Assembly: GCF_032884065.1 (NCBI RefSeq)
Contig: NC_088869.1
Location: 1 to 64,000 of the forward strand
Direction of reading: 5' to 3'
Length of the DNA: 64,000 bases
From: Artemia franciscana
Taxonomy: Eukaryota; Arthropoda; Branchiopoda; Anostraca; Artemiidae
The translations under genes were made by a program, and so were the position numbers. Below the pieces are notes generated by a model. That model did no database searches. It was not told the DNA's origin and saw only the letters and a program-made list of their open reading frames with translations. Positions 1 through 12,512 of the stretch are shown in pieces; positions within the stretch are counted from its first letter, which is position 1; the number at the start of each line of letters is the position of its first letter.

Positions 1-790
1 GTTGTTGTTGTTTCTTTCTTTTTGGGATGATGGTATCAAACCAATGGTCCTGGAAGATCAAGACAGGATTCATTTGACGGTAAATTAAAAGTTATAACGC
101 CCTTTTTAAGTGTCCAAAAGAATGGAGGGAAAATAGCCTCTCTCCCACGCCTCTTTTTTCCCAAAGTCGTCCAATCAAAATATTGAGATAGCCATCTGAC
201 TTAGCTTAGTTTAAAGGTCTAATAGCTATGCCTCTGGGGATGACATGATTCCCAACAGTCCTTCAGGATAGGACTATAAGCTACACAATTTGGCCATCGG
301 GGTTGCTATGCATTGGGTTGTTATTGGAAAATATGCGAAAACTTTTCAGGGGATTTTTTGTAAGGGGTGGGGGTGATTTCCCATAGGAAGAAAACTTTCC
401 GGGGACAATTTTCCAGGTAAAATTTTATGCAGGGGTGGGGGCAACTCCTGGAAATGATTTGAGAAAATGTCTGAAATTAAATAAAATAAGTTTTTTTTAA
501 TGAAAGTAGAGAGCAGCATAAAAACATAAAACGAATAGAAATTACAACGTATATGAGTAGGATTGCCCCTTTTTAATCCATCGTTCAGTACGCAACAGTT
601 AGAATTTGTATCCCAATTCTTTAAGAAAGACTCCTGAAACACAAAGTTCTCTAAATTTGTATGAAATGTATTTTTAAAGAACTTTAAGACTTTACCGTAG
701 AGAGCAAGGGATGAAGAGGAGACAACCCTTTTTATGTAGGGAATAATTTCTGTTCGTTTCAAGTTTTAATGTTGGTCCTTACTTCATTTT
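1..790 (-). repeat. Composite dispersed repeat, copy 1 (cut by window edge)
   Basis: Shares its order of blocks with five or more other places in the window. Bases 1-300 match the block at 17200-17500 and 60880-61180; 330-480 match the block rich in G runs seen inverted at 2330-2500; 485-775 is a foldback block whose two arms carry the GTAAGGAGC/GCTCCTTAC-type motif. In this orientation the hairpin end lies off the left edge. No coding function is visible; the open frame across it on the minus strand is repeat sequence. Confidence 0.6.
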
Positions 791-1326
791 GATTTTTTTT
801 AATGTATTTGTGACATGTTGTATTTTGCCCACAAGAAGAGAACACATGAAGATCGCTTAAAATGGCACTACTTGTGCTTCAAATTCTTTGATTTCCCCAA
901 GATGGTTCAGCACAAGAATGTAGCTCACTTATATACATAACTCAATTTCTATCCGTTCTTCTCTCGTTTAAAGGTCCATTCGCAATGAAATTTTACTAAT
1001 ATTGAAACTATCTAACACTAACTTGAGCCAATAAATTACTTCATAGAATTTTTTTAATTGACTGAAAAATTATCTGAGAAATTCGAATTGGCTCAACTTG
1101 GAGCTAGCTCAATCTCAGTATTAGTAAACCCTCGTGGGAATGGGCTTTAACAGCAGCGGCAATATATGCATCTTTTGGGAATCATTTTATGGAGCTGATC
1201 CATTTCAAAGTATTAGTCAAACACTTTTATTTCTGCTACCAGTCTATCAATACAGAGGAAAGTACTTAAAAAAATTAGAAACTTTGCTGAATATAGATAA
1301 CTTCGAAGACCACACTGGCTTTCCTT

Positions 1327-1571
1327 GACGAAAATAGAACAGTTCAAAATAGGGATGAAACCTTTCAATTTTGTTTAAAAAAAAAAAGTGAAACAAATAT
1401 AAAATTTTTAAACTGGATATTTTGAACACATATACAGTGTCCATCATCAGCGCTGTACATCATCAGCATCATCATGAACACTGTATAGGTGTTCAAATAT
1501 CCAGTTAAAAACTTTTATATTTGTTTCACTGTCAATGTTTCATCCCTATTTCGAACTGTTATATTTTCGTC
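1327..1571. mobile_element. Inverted-repeat (MITE-like) element
   Basis: The first ~105 bases (from GACGAAAATAGAACAGTTC) are repeated in reverse complement at the right end (ending at 1571), with a few mismatches and a T/A-rich insertion in the left arm. The short centre is a CATCATCAG-rich stretch. Too short to code for a transposase, so it would be a non-autonomous DNA element or foldback element. No clear target-site duplication was seen. Confidence 0.7.
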
Positions 1572-1915
1572 TTTACTGAATAAATTTAAAAAATTGTTAC
1601 CTTTATGACATACAGGAGGGGATTTCGGTTCCCAAACAGTTCCATTTACACACTTCCGTTGAATCGGGCCAATCAATTCATGGGTCATGGTGGGACAGTA
1701 ATACAAAACATCATTCCAGGATTGGTCTCGTCTCAAATACTGCAAAGGCTCTTCCCCTTGCTCAGGGACACATCGGAAAGAATTTATGAAAAAACCTGCA
1801 AATTTAATTCATATAATAGGCTACTCCCTTGCCAAGTTAATCTTTGTTTTATAAGTCTTGCTATGATCTGTAAAGCTTAAACGGAAATAAATTCATTAAT
1901 TCATTCATTGAATAA
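1572..1915 (+). repeat. Possible 3' tail of a LINE with (ATTC)n end
   Basis: An otherwise featureless stretch ending at 1889-1909 in short ATTC/CATT iterations just after an AATAAATTC stretch. Such tetranucleotide tails occur at the 3' ends of CR1/L2-type LINEs. A similar tail occurs at 43548-43563. No reverse-transcriptase coding is visible upstream, so this is weak. Confidence 0.2.
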
Positions 1916-2966
1916 AAATAAACAAGTTTTTTTCAACTGAAAGTAAGGAGCAACATTAAAACTTAAAAAAAAGAAATTATTACGTATATAAAGGGGGTTA
2001 CCTCTCCTCCATACCTCATTCTTTACCCTAAAGTACTTAAAAAAAGTTTCTTATTGTTTTAATTAAACGGCCCTTGTGTTTCAGGAGTCATTCTTAAAAG
2101 ATTGGGACGAAATTCAAACTTTAACGTAAAGAGCGAGGTGTTGAGGAGGGGGCAACCCCCTTCATATACGTAATAATACGATATTACGTATTATTGCGTA
2201 TTACGTATGTGCAATACGTAAGAACTTGCTCAGGCAATTATTCTTAGCAACTCCACGCTTAAAATTGAGACGGAAAAGAGAAAGCAAGACATAAAAACGG
2301 AATTTTGTATATGATTTCTGGCCAATTCCCCCGATGTATAGTTTCCCATGACAAGTTCACCCCATGGAAAGTTCCCTCCCCACAGAAAATTCAGCAGTGG
2401 AAAAACCCCCAGCCAAAAATTCTTCCCCCCCCCCACCCGAAGATGTATGCATATTTCCCAATAACAAATACTATGCGTAAAAAATGGGTAATTTTGTAAC
2501 TTAAATGCCATTCCCCTGAGACTTTGGGGGGGGGGGGTCATGTTACTTCCAAAGGCATAATTATTGGGCCTTTAAACTATGATGGAAAAAATGGCTATCT
2601 TAAAATTCTAATCGAGTGATTCTGGACAGGGAGGGGGACCCTTTTGGCAAAAAATGCAAAATTCTACATGTTTGGAGATAGGAGCTAGAAACCTCTACAG
2701 TAAGGTTTCCTGATATTTTTATTAAGATTCTGTCAGTTTTAGGGGGTGTTTCCCGCCCTGTTTTAAAAATCAGACAAATTTTCTCAGGCTCGTAGCCTTT
2801 AATGGGCAAGACTAAACTTAATGAAACTTATATATTTGAAATTAACATAATAAGTCGATTCTTCTGATGAATCTATTGGTATGAAAATTCATTTTTTTGA
2901 AAATTCGGTTACTATTGAGCCGGGTCATTCCTTGCTTACAGTTTGTTGCCTCAAACTGTTTGATTA
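1915..2966 (+). repeat. Composite dispersed repeat, copy 2 (full order)
   Basis: Order of blocks: foldback block (1915-2200, with GTAAGGAGC on the left and the matching arm around 2130-2170), block 3 (2230-2560, ending in a G run), then the body block (2600-2935) and the hairpin end at 2937-2966. The same order is seen at 9425-10430 and 11080-12512. After the terminal TTGAT the copies diverge, which places the element edge there. Confidence 0.65.
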
Positions 2967-3003
2967 GGCAAATGATAGAGAAAATTGACGAAAAATGTAG
3001 ATA

Positions 3004-5270
3004 GTTGACTTAGATTGGCACAATTAAAAACATATATTTCAGGCACATATACAGGAACCTCTTCAAATTTTTGAAGTATATACTTTTATGCATGAAAACA
3101 TATATTTCAAGCGCGTATACAGGAACCTCTTCAAAAAATTTTGAACTTTATACGGTTATGTATAAAAACACATATTTTCAGGCATGTATACAGGAACCTC
3201 ATCAATTCTTTTTAAATTTTATACTTTTTTGCATAAAAACATTTATTTCAGGGTCGTATACAAGAACCTTTTCATAATATTTGAATTTTATACTTTTAGG
3301 TAATGAGACAGATATTTCAAGCACGTATACAGAAACTTCTTTAAATTTTTAGGATTTAATACTATTATATATAAAAACATTTATTTCAGGCACGTATGCA
3401 CGAACCTCTTAAAATTTTCCGAATTGTTTACTTTTATGTATAAAAACATATATTTCAGGCACGTATACAGGAACCTCTTCAAAATTTTCGAGTTTTATAC
3501 TTTTAGGTAATAAGACACATATTTCAAGCACGCATATAGAAATTACTTCAAATTTTTAGAAATTAATACTATTATGTATAAAAACATTTATTTCAGGCAC
3601 GTATACAGGAACCTCTTCATAATTTTTGAATTTTATACTTTTAGGTAATAAGACAGATATTTCAAGCACGTATATAGAAACTACTTCAAATTTTTAAGGA
3701 TTTGATACTATTATGTATAAAAACATGTATCTCTTCAATATTTTTCAAGAGTTTACTTTTATGTATAAAAACATATATTTCAGGCACGTATGAACGGACC
3801 TCTTAAAAATTTTTGAATTGTTTACTTTCATGTATAAAAACATATATTTCAGGCACGTATACAGGAACTTTTAATAATTTTTGAATTTTATACTTTTAGG
3901 TAATAAGACAGATATTTCAAATACGTCTATAGAAACTACTTCAAGTTCTTAGGATTTGATACTATTATGTATAAAAACATGTATTACAGGCACGTATGAA
4001 CGAACCTCTTCAATATTTTTGAAGGTTTTACTTTTATGTATAAAAACATATATTTCAGGCACGTATACAGGAACCTCTTAATAATGTTTGAATATTATAC
4101 TTTTGGGTACTAAGACATATATTTCAAGCACTTATATAGAAACTTCTTTAAATTTTTAGGATTTAATACTATTATATATAAAAACATTTATTTCAGGCAC
4201 GTATGCACGAACCTCTTAAAATTTTCCGAATTGTTTACTTTTATGTATAAAAACATATATTTCAGGCACGTATACAGGAACCTCTTCAAAATTTTCGAGT
4301 TTTATACTTTTAGGTAATAAGACACATATTTCAAGCACACATATAGAAATTACTTCAAATTTTTAGAAATTAATACTATTATGTATAAAAACATTTATTT
4401 CAGGCACGTATGCAGGAACCTCTTCATAATTTTTGAATTTTATACTTTTAGGTAATAAGACAGATATTTCAAGCACGTATATAGAAACTACTTCAAATTT
4501 TTAAGGATTTGATACTATTATGTATAAAAACATGTATCTCTTCAATATTTTTCAAGAGTTTACTTTTATGTATAAAAACATATATTTCAGGCACGTATGA
4601 ACGGACCTCTTAAAAATTTTTGAATTGTTTACTTTCATGTATAAAAACATATATTTCAGGCACGTATACAGGAACTTTTAATAATTTTTGAATTTTATAC
4701 TTTTAGGTAATAAGACAGATATTTCAAATACGTCTATAGAAACTACTTCAAGTTCTTAGGATTTGATACTATTATGTATAAAAACATGTATTACAGGCAC
4801 GTATGAACGAACCTCTTCAATATTTTTGAAGGTTTTACTTTTATGTATAAAAACATATATTACAGGCACGTATACAGGAACCTCTTAATAATGTTTGAAT
4901 ATTATACTTTTGGGTGCTAAGACATATATTTCAAGCACTTATATAGAAACTACTTGAAATTTTTAGGATTTAACACTATTATGTATAAAAACATGTATTT
5001 CAGGCACGCATGCACGAACCTCTTCAAAATTTTGAATTGTTTACTTTGATGTATAAAAACATATATTTCAGGCACGTATACAGGAACCTCTTCATAACTT
5101 TGAATTTTATAATTTTAGGTATAAAAACATATTCTTCAAGCACGTATGCACAACCCCAATTCAAAATTTTTGAATTTTTTACTTTTATGTATAAAAATAT
5201 GTATTTCAGACATTTATACAGGAACCTTTTCAAGCCCTTTTGAATTTTATTCTGTTATTATAAGACGTCA
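3004..5270 (+). repeat. ~70-bp satellite with 807-bp higher-order repeat
   Basis: About 32 diverged monomers of 66-72 bp, each with the recurring pieces ATAAAAACAT, TTTCAGGCACGTAT and ACAGGAACCTCTTC. Within the array the interval from about 3320 to 4126 is repeated almost base for base from about 4127 to 4933: landmark sequences at 3411, 3724 and 3900 recur at 4218, 4531 and 4707, always 807 bp apart. That equals 11-12 monomers per higher-order unit. The monomer length is not a multiple of three and stops are frequent, so the open frames over it are not genes. Confidence 0.9.
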
Positions 5271-5838
5271 AAAGTGCATTCTTTCCCCCCCCCTCTCCTA
5301 AATTTTCGTGAATTGACTCCAAGATCATGAACGACAAAAGGAGACAAAAAAGTAAATACAAAGTCGCAATTTACAGTAGGAATCGGTACAAATCAGGAGG
5401 GGATGTTTGTATCTCCTTCAAAACACACATCAGGGGGCCAATCCCCTTCGCAAAAGCTAAGAACTGTTTTAAAGGATTCAAAAATATTCGCTTTTGTATC
5501 CTATAGTGGATTAACTCAATGTGACAAACTTCGGTTCCAGTCCCATCCAAAAAGGTGAAACCTTTGCATTAGTGATAACAAGGACATATCCAAGATTTTG
5601 TTCGAAAAGGTACAGGGGTACAAATAAAACTTTAGAAATCCACTTCAAAGGGTTTACTGCTTTTTTATCAGTTGGACAACAATTTTGAGGGGGCTAAACC
5701 CAGTAACACCCCCCACACACCCTGTATACGATCTTGAGTGATGATTATGTTGAAACGAGTTGACATATCAAAGAAATATTGACTTCTAAATTGCAAATAA
5801 TAATTATCAGCATGATATTTTAAGGTTATGCCCAAAAA
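5271..5838. other. Non-coding stretch, nothing recognised
   Basis: A C run near 5285, then unique-looking AT-rich sequence without a convincing open frame, RNA gene or duplication. Confidence 0.5.
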
Positions 5839-5862
5839 CACTACTACACTACCACTACTACA

Positions 5863-5961
<99 letters not shown>

Positions 5962-6045
5962 GCTACCACTACTGCTACTACTACTACTACTAATACTACT
6001 ACTACTACTACTAGTACTACTAGTACTACTACTACTACTACTGCT
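5839..6045 (+). repeat. (CTA)n microsatellite
   Basis: About 200 bp of CTA/ACT iterations with occasional GCT, AGT and CCA variants toward the right end. The poly-Leu (+) and poly-Val (-) open frames here are produced by the repeat. Confidence 0.95.
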
Positions 6046-7109
6046 AGCACAACTATTGGTAATACTGAAGCTAAGGGTGCTAAGATAAAGTTTTCAGGGA
6101 ATGTTTAGAGGATACTGAAGTAAAATAAAACACATTATGATCATGCAGATTGTCGAAAGAGTGTATCAGCAATATATCAGGAATAGCTTAGATTATTAAG
6201 TTGAAACTTTCAGAGTAAGTAGAGGCGGAATTTTGAACAAACCAAAAGGCACGATGTGCCTGTTGCTACTACTAAAATTAAGATTACTGAGAGGCAGTAG
6301 CAATCGCAGTGTTTTAGTAAAACTAAAACGATGCGATTAGCTTAATTTTTTCCGTATTAAAACTCACATATTGTTCCACATTTTTATTAGTTTAAATTAA
6401 AATTGTGTAGGCTAATCCGGTTTATTTTAGTCTTAGGCTAAGGCCCTTATTTAGCCGTACCATGCAGGGAGCACTGGAATCCGATTAGAGTGGAAATTCA
6501 AGTCAATCTCAGAGAGAGAGAGAGACAAAAACAACTCTATTTGCGTTACTTAACAAAAACATTAAGTTAATACTAAAAATCTAAAAATGTTGTCAATTAT
6601 ATGTGCTTTCATTTTTTACTTTTGATTTATATTTGACCTAAGATAAAAGAACTGCTTTTGTCAAAAAGTCATGCGTATTCGTTTTCAATTTTTTTGAAAA
6701 TTATCTACTTTCTGTAGACTTGCCCATCCTTAATTATCACATAATCAAATTTTATTTTCTATCTAAATTGTTCTATAATACGTAAAAAAATCCAAGTTAC
6801 GCCTAAGTTCAAAATTTTTTTAGGTTCGATCCAAATGAACCTTCTATTAAAATCCAAATTTTAATGAACCCAGATTACGGTCAATTGTTCTAATTCTGAT
6901 AAGTAACACTGCACTGTCAGTGGCACTGGAGTTTTATTCCTTTCAATCCCATATTATGCGCAGAATTTTCCTATTTCGGGACTTTTCCCTGATCTTTGGT
7001 GCCATTTTCTAGAGGTTCTATGAAGCGTGTCTTCATTAAGGCTTTTTCAGGCAAAATTGCCAGTGCTTTTTAATTTTTCTGGCAGCTTCAGTATCATTGG
7101 TGCTGGTAA
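6046..7109. other. Non-coding stretch with a short (GA)n
   Basis: Unique-looking AT-rich sequence. A short GA run lies at 6511-6526. No exon or transposon coding was recognised. Confidence 0.4.
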
Positions 7110-7215
7110 GTCTCTAGATAAATCGGGTGCATTTGACCCCGATAAATCTGGTGCATTTGACCCCGGGTACATTTGACCCCGACAAATGCACCCGATAAAT
7201 CGGGTGCATTTGAAG
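7110..7215. repeat. Short direct repeats ending in a perfect hairpin
   Basis: The phrase GGTGCATTTGACCCCG recurs with small changes three times at 7127-7180. The last part, 7183-7212, is a perfect inverted repeat: CAAATGCACCCGA, loop TAAA, then TCGGGTGCATTTG. Confidence 0.8.
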
Positions 7216-7304
7216 CTTTCTTATTTTCAGGGAAAACTTAAATCTGGTGAATGAAAAGATGTTTTATCTCGGCCGTCGGGAAAAAATTATGAAGAGATAC
7301 TTCT

Positions 7305-7720
7305 AAAGAATAATTTTTTCAATTGGTCATCGCACGGTATATCATAGACTAAGCTTAAAAATAATGAAAAGTAGAGGAAAGTAGTGTTTAAAGGGGCTTC
7401 ACGCCTGGCCCCTCCTTCCAAAAGCCCAGGAAGTTTTCAAAAGCCCCCTTAATGTTTTAAATTTCTCATAAATCTTCACCCACTTTCGTGTATAATATGT
7501 CATAATGTCATAAAGAGTAATTTTTTCCATTTGTCATCGCACGGTATATCATAGACTAAGCTTAAAAATAAAGAAAAGTAGAGGAAAGTAGTGTTTATGA
7601 CTAGGTAAGTATACAAAGGGGCTTCACGCCTGGCCCCTCCTTCCAAAAGCCCAGGATCTTTATGATTTACTCTTAATGTTTTAAATATCTTATAGATCTT
7701 CACCCACTTTCGTGTCTTTT
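7305..7720. repeat. 207-bp tandem duplication
   Basis: Two adjacent copies; for example CGCACGGTAT occurs at 7331 and 7538, and the block GGGGCTTCACGCCTGGCCCC occurs in both. The second copy has a short insertion before this block. No coding function. Confidence 0.85.
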
Positions 7721-8215
7721 TTTCATATATGCTTTTAGATCCCCCCCCTCCCGAAGTAAATTCGCCAGGGCCCCGATTGAATAACCTGAGATTTTGAATG
7801 ATCTCACCTTCCTTAACTCTCCTCCGGGTTATATTTATAGTTGAAAGAGGTGTAGAAACTGAATGGACGGTCTACCCTCCTCTCTCCTCTACCATTGTCC
7901 ATGCTGGACGGGTTTGCCTACAATTGTCATTGACCTTTTTCCTTTGGAGACTGAAATTGTTAGCAAATAATCAAACTTCCCACCGGAATTCTTGGGTAGA
8001 GAACTTCTCGCTTTGTCCATTTGACTTGGAAGCACACATGTGCTTGTTAACGAAACTGCTTTTAATGTAAGCTATTTCAGTCAAGGGGATAAAAACGTTA
8101 CTAAAAACTTGACTGAGCAGCATTACTGTTCTTGGGAAATACCTCAGACTTATATTTTAGATTTTTTTTTTTCACAAAACACCACTTTGAATTTTTTCTG
8201 AATAATTCCGATATG

Positions 8216-8580
8216 AATTATTCAGAACACACTCAAGAATTTGAGATAAGAGAAAACCGGTTATATAGCCACAATGGCAAGTGATGGGTGACAGAATGCA
8301 CAGGGCTTATATAATTTGGGGTATATATTAGCACATTAGGGGGATGGGGTAAAGTATAGCGGGTCTGCATGCAAAATGTGTTAGCTACAATTACTCTGCA
8401 TTTTACGAAGTAAGAATTGTTTTCTAACCTAACGCTGTTCAAATACTCCCCCCCCCCAATATGCAATTATACAGCCCAAATTATGTAAGTTCAATGCATT
8501 ATGTCACTCGTCACTATCCATTGTGGCTATGAAACCGGTTTTCTCGTATCTAAAATTCTTGAGTTGTGTTCTGAATAATT
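8216..8580. mobile_element. MITE-like element with ~105-bp inverted arms
   Basis: The left arm 8216-8320 and right arm 8475-8580 are reverse complements with about ten mismatches; both contain an AAACCGGTT core and an AATTATTCAGAACAC terminus. The centre is ~155 bp and non-coding. The left flank carries an extra CTGAATAATT that pairs with the left terminus, so the exact edge is ambiguous. Confidence 0.8.
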
Positions 8581-9424
8581 AGCAAGTACCTGATCAAGTA
8601 CCAACACCGTTGATGATTTACCTATTAGTTTGGTAATACTTCACCATAATTTAGGAAATTTGCATCCATCACCATAGCCCTTCCTTCACTCCAAAGAAAT
8701 CCTGCATAAAGGCTAGTGGAATACTTGAAAAGCCCATAAACCGTAAGAATTTACCTTCTTACACTCCAAAAGTAATACCGTTAAAGTCCTGATAAAGTCT
8801 TGATAGTCCCCTAAACCGTTAAAATCTCAAATATTGAGAGGACCGAGGCTGGAGGCAGCCCTTAAATACGTGCCTGTCAACTATGAGGATGGCTACTAAA
8901 AATATTGATGTACTTCAGATTGTTAAAACAGAGAATGACGATGCACAAAATAATTCTATCGTATTGATTTACAACCCTCCCACGCTCGGTCATAAAATGA
9001 ATATATGCAAATTGCAATTAAGTCTATCTTGCTGAGACATGATTTTTTTTTATCGTGTCTTAAAAAGAAACATAGTCGTTTCGACACTGCAAAGACTGTA
9101 GTTTAATAGAACTGATAGAAATAAAATATTGTTACATTAAAACCATGCGTTATGCAAGGTAGACTTTCTTTTTAAGGGGCTACAGAATGTTTGACGGCGG
9201 TGTACATACAACTACAATATCGCGCCTGAAGGTTTCAACATTAGAAAATACCCAACTATAATCCTGAGCATCAAGAAACCACCAAAAAACCACCTGAGGA
9301 TAAATGAAGGCAAAGGATGCAGCAGAGTTTGCCTCTCTCCTTACGCTAAAATTTGACTTTTTGTTCCAATTATTTAATTCATCATTAGATTCATCAAAAT
9401 TCATCATTTTCTCCAATCATTAGA
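8581..9424. other. Non-coding stretch, nothing recognised
   Basis: No convincing exon, RNA gene or repeat. The short minus-strand open frame near 9180-9416 shows no family resemblance and no splice context. Confidence 0.35.
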
Positions 9425-10430
9425 ATAATAAGCTTTTTTTAGAAGTTCTAGAAAAGATCTTATATAAAGAGTGAGGTATTGAGAAGAGGGCAACCCCCTC
9501 ATATACGTATTAATATCTGTTCGTTTTAAGTTTTAATGTTGCTCCTTTCTTTTAGTAGATAAAAACTTGTTTTTTTTAATTTCTGATTGTTTTTAAAATA
9601 ATACTGTGAAATCCGGCCCCCCTCTATAGAAAATTCCCTACTTTCACGGATATTTCTCAATGGAAAGATCCTCCCACGTAATCCCTTCTCCATAAAAATC
9701 CCCCCGAAAAATATCAGTATAGTTTCCAATAGCCAATATTACATGTTAGCAATGAACAAAGTTTAAGGCTTGCAGCCCATCCACAGGGTGATGAGGGGGG
9801 ATCAAGTTGTCCTCAAAGAGATAGTTACAAGGTCTCTGAACTTTGACGAAGAAAACGACTACCTCAAAATTTCGGTCAGGTAACTATGGGAAAAAGGGGC
9901 ATGGGAGGGGGCTAGGTCCCCTCCAATATTATTGGTCACCTAAAAGAGGCACTAGAACTTCTCATTTCTGACCGTATGAGCCCTCTCCTGACCCTATAGG
10001 GTTACTGGTTCAATAGCGTCATCTCTGGGATGAACCAACAAAAAACCAACAAATAGACACACTTCCATAATAATTCCTGTGGCAAAAAAAATTAAAAAAT
10101 TCAAATTACAAATTTCTGTATATAGGAGCTTAAAACCTTTACAGTAAGGTTTTCTGATATACTGAATCTGGTAGTGTGAGCTTTATTAAGATCACTAGAT
10201 GCTTAAGGGTTTTTTTCCCCCTCATTCGAAAATTGGGCAAATTTTCTCAGGCTCGTAACTTTTGATGGGTAACATGAAACTTGAAGAATTTTGTATATTT
10301 TGAATAAGCATCAAACTTTGATTATTTTGAGGCATCTATTGTTTTCAAAACTCTGTTTCTTAGAGCTTCGGTTACTATTGAGCCCCGTTGCTCCTTATTT
10401 ACATTCGCTACCACGAACTGTTAGATTGCT
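9425..10430 (+). repeat. Composite dispersed repeat, copy 3
   Basis: One arm of the foldback block (9465-9575), then the G/C-run block (9600-9760), the block shared with 17200-17500 in reverse orientation (9780-10070), the body block (10100-10390) and a degraded hairpin end at about 10404-10430. Same order as copy 2. Confidence 0.6.
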
Positions 10431-11079
10431 CTTGAAGTGACCAAAAAAGCAATTATCCCAACAAGATCAGTCGCGCCAATTCACAAATATCTAGATAGGA
10501 ACAAAATGTATTTTTCAAAATCTAGGGGGGAGAAGGAGGGCAAATTTGTCATTTTCTTCAATTTTACCAATGAAAATACTCCAAAAGCATTTTCTAATGA
10601 AAATAACCCATACAAAGGTATTTTTCAAAATTTAGGGCAGGGGTGAAAAAATCTAGGGGGCACATACATCCATATAAAAGATGAAATGAAGATCGAGAAT
10701 TTAGTTATTTTTTGCCAAGAAAAATACTGGATAAAACAAGACGAGAATTTCGGGGGAAGACAGCCGGTTCCCTTCTTTGTCACTATAAGAGAAAGTCACA
10801 AGGAAAAATGCCCCAACTCTCTGAACGAGAACATGAATGAACCAAACCAAATAAAAGCAAAATGATAAAAACAAACAACGCGAGAAGCAAAAAATGGAAG
10901 AATTAAAAAGCCACATGCCCACCTTTACCACCCTCAACTGGCCCCACTGAATAAGAGCCAGAGGCTGATAATTTTCAGGTGTAACTGTTATGCTCCACTC
11001 TGTTTTAGTTGGCTTACTACAAGGTCGCTGTTGCAGGCTCCATTCGCATTTTTAAGGATGCCCTTCCTACTCTTCATTA
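10431..11079. other. Non-coding stretch, nothing recognised
   Basis: Contains an internal similarity between 10500-10530 and 10610-10640 (both include TTTTTCAAAATCTAGGG/TTTAGGG-like text). No gene was recognised. Confidence 0.3.
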
Positions 11080-12512
11080 AATAAAAATAAAAACCATTTT
11101 TTTTCAAATGAAAATAGGGAAAAACATTAAAACTCAAAAATAACAAAAATTATTATGTATATGAGGGAGCTGCCCTCCCAACACGTCGCTATTCACGCTA
11201 AGGTTTTGTATTATTAAAAAAAGAAGCTTGTTATTCTCCTAATTAGACAACCCGTGAGGTTCACAAGTCGTTAATATAGAATTGGGACAAAATTCAACCT
11301 TTAGCGTAAAAAGGGAGGTGTTGAGAAGAGGGAACCTTCCTCATTTACGTAATAATTTCTTTTCGTTTTGAGTTTTAATGTTGCTCCTTACTTTAGCTGA
11401 TTTTTTCTACTTAATTTCTGATTATTTTTTCAATAATGCCAGGAAATCTGACTCAACCTCCGCAGAAAAATTCCCCTCCCCAGGGAAACATCCTCTATAT
11501 ACAGGGGCATCGTTTAGGGGGGCAAGGGAGATAGTTTCCCCCAATATTGTGAAGGAGAAAATATCATATAGGCCTATCCCATGCCCCTTGACTATCCCGG
11601 ACATGGATCCCTCTTGCCCCCTCTCCCTAATAAAATGCTGGAGATTCGGCCTTGTCTATAAAATTCAATCCCGGTGAAAACTGACCCTCGACAATCATCC
11701 TTAACATCTCCATGCGTAAAATTACTTGGGTTTCTTGCATCTCTTCAGCAATGATATTCAGTGGATTTAAATTTTCATTCACCTCGATGCCATATTTTGT
11801 CCAATCTTTCGACATTGTCAATTGCAGTACTAACTAAAGTCGGAGGGCATATTTTTATAAATTTCAAAGATTGTCAAATTTTCTGAAGATACTTTCTGAG
11901 CATCTTTATTTTCTGCAAATTACTCAGTTGCTGAGTTGGCAAAGAGAAAGCAAGACAATTGAAAAGAATTTCGTATAGGAATTCTGGCAAATTCCCCCAG
12001 TGTACAATTTCCCCTGAAAATTTCTCTCCTTGAAAACTTCCCACCCCATGGAAAATTCTAAATATGGAAAATACCTCTATCAGAAAATTCGTCACCGCCC
12101 AGACAACGTATACATACTTCCCAATAACAAATATTACACGAAAACAATGAGCAAATTTTATAACTTGAAGACCTTTTTAACTTAATAGCTTATAACTTAA
12201 ATACCACGGGGCTCTGGGGGGGGGGGTCATGTCATCTCCATGGCATATTTGCAGGGCCTTCCAACTATGCTTAAAAAAATGATCATCTCAATTTTGATCG
12301 TAGCTTTTGTGGGAAAAGATGATTATAAAAAATCAGGCAAATTTTCTCAGGCTCGTAGCCTCTGATCTGTTCCATTAAACTTAATAGTATTTATATATTT
12401 GGAATCAGCATAATCGTACAATTTTTTGTACATCTATTGGTATCAAAATTCCATTGTTTAGAGATTGAACCGCGACGCTCCTTACTTACAATCGTTACCA
12501 CGAACTGTTTGA
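11080..12512 (+). repeat. Composite dispersed repeat, copy 4 (longest)
   Basis: Complete foldback block with both arms (11085-11400), an extra ~450 bp not seen in the other copies, block 3 (11920-12235, ending in a G run), body block (12240-12480) and hairpin end (12489-12512, a variant of the stem with ACGAACTGT intact). The extra interval may be a nested insertion. Confidence 0.6.

Noticed and set aside
346-762. 138-codon minus-strand open frame as a gene
   Set aside because: Lies wholly inside composite repeat copy 1 and aligns with non-coding copies that are not open.
3071-5243. Open frames with repeated YFRHVYRNLF-like text
   Set aside because: Produced by the ~70-bp satellite; the period is not a multiple of three and frames close quickly.
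3004-5270. CRISPR-like array
   Set aside because: Spacing is regular, but the intervals between conserved pieces are themselves repeated and diverged with the units; this is a satellite in a eukaryotic genome.
5828-6088. Long poly-Leu and poly-Val open frames
   Set aside because: Direct translation of a (CTA)n microsatellite; no gene context.
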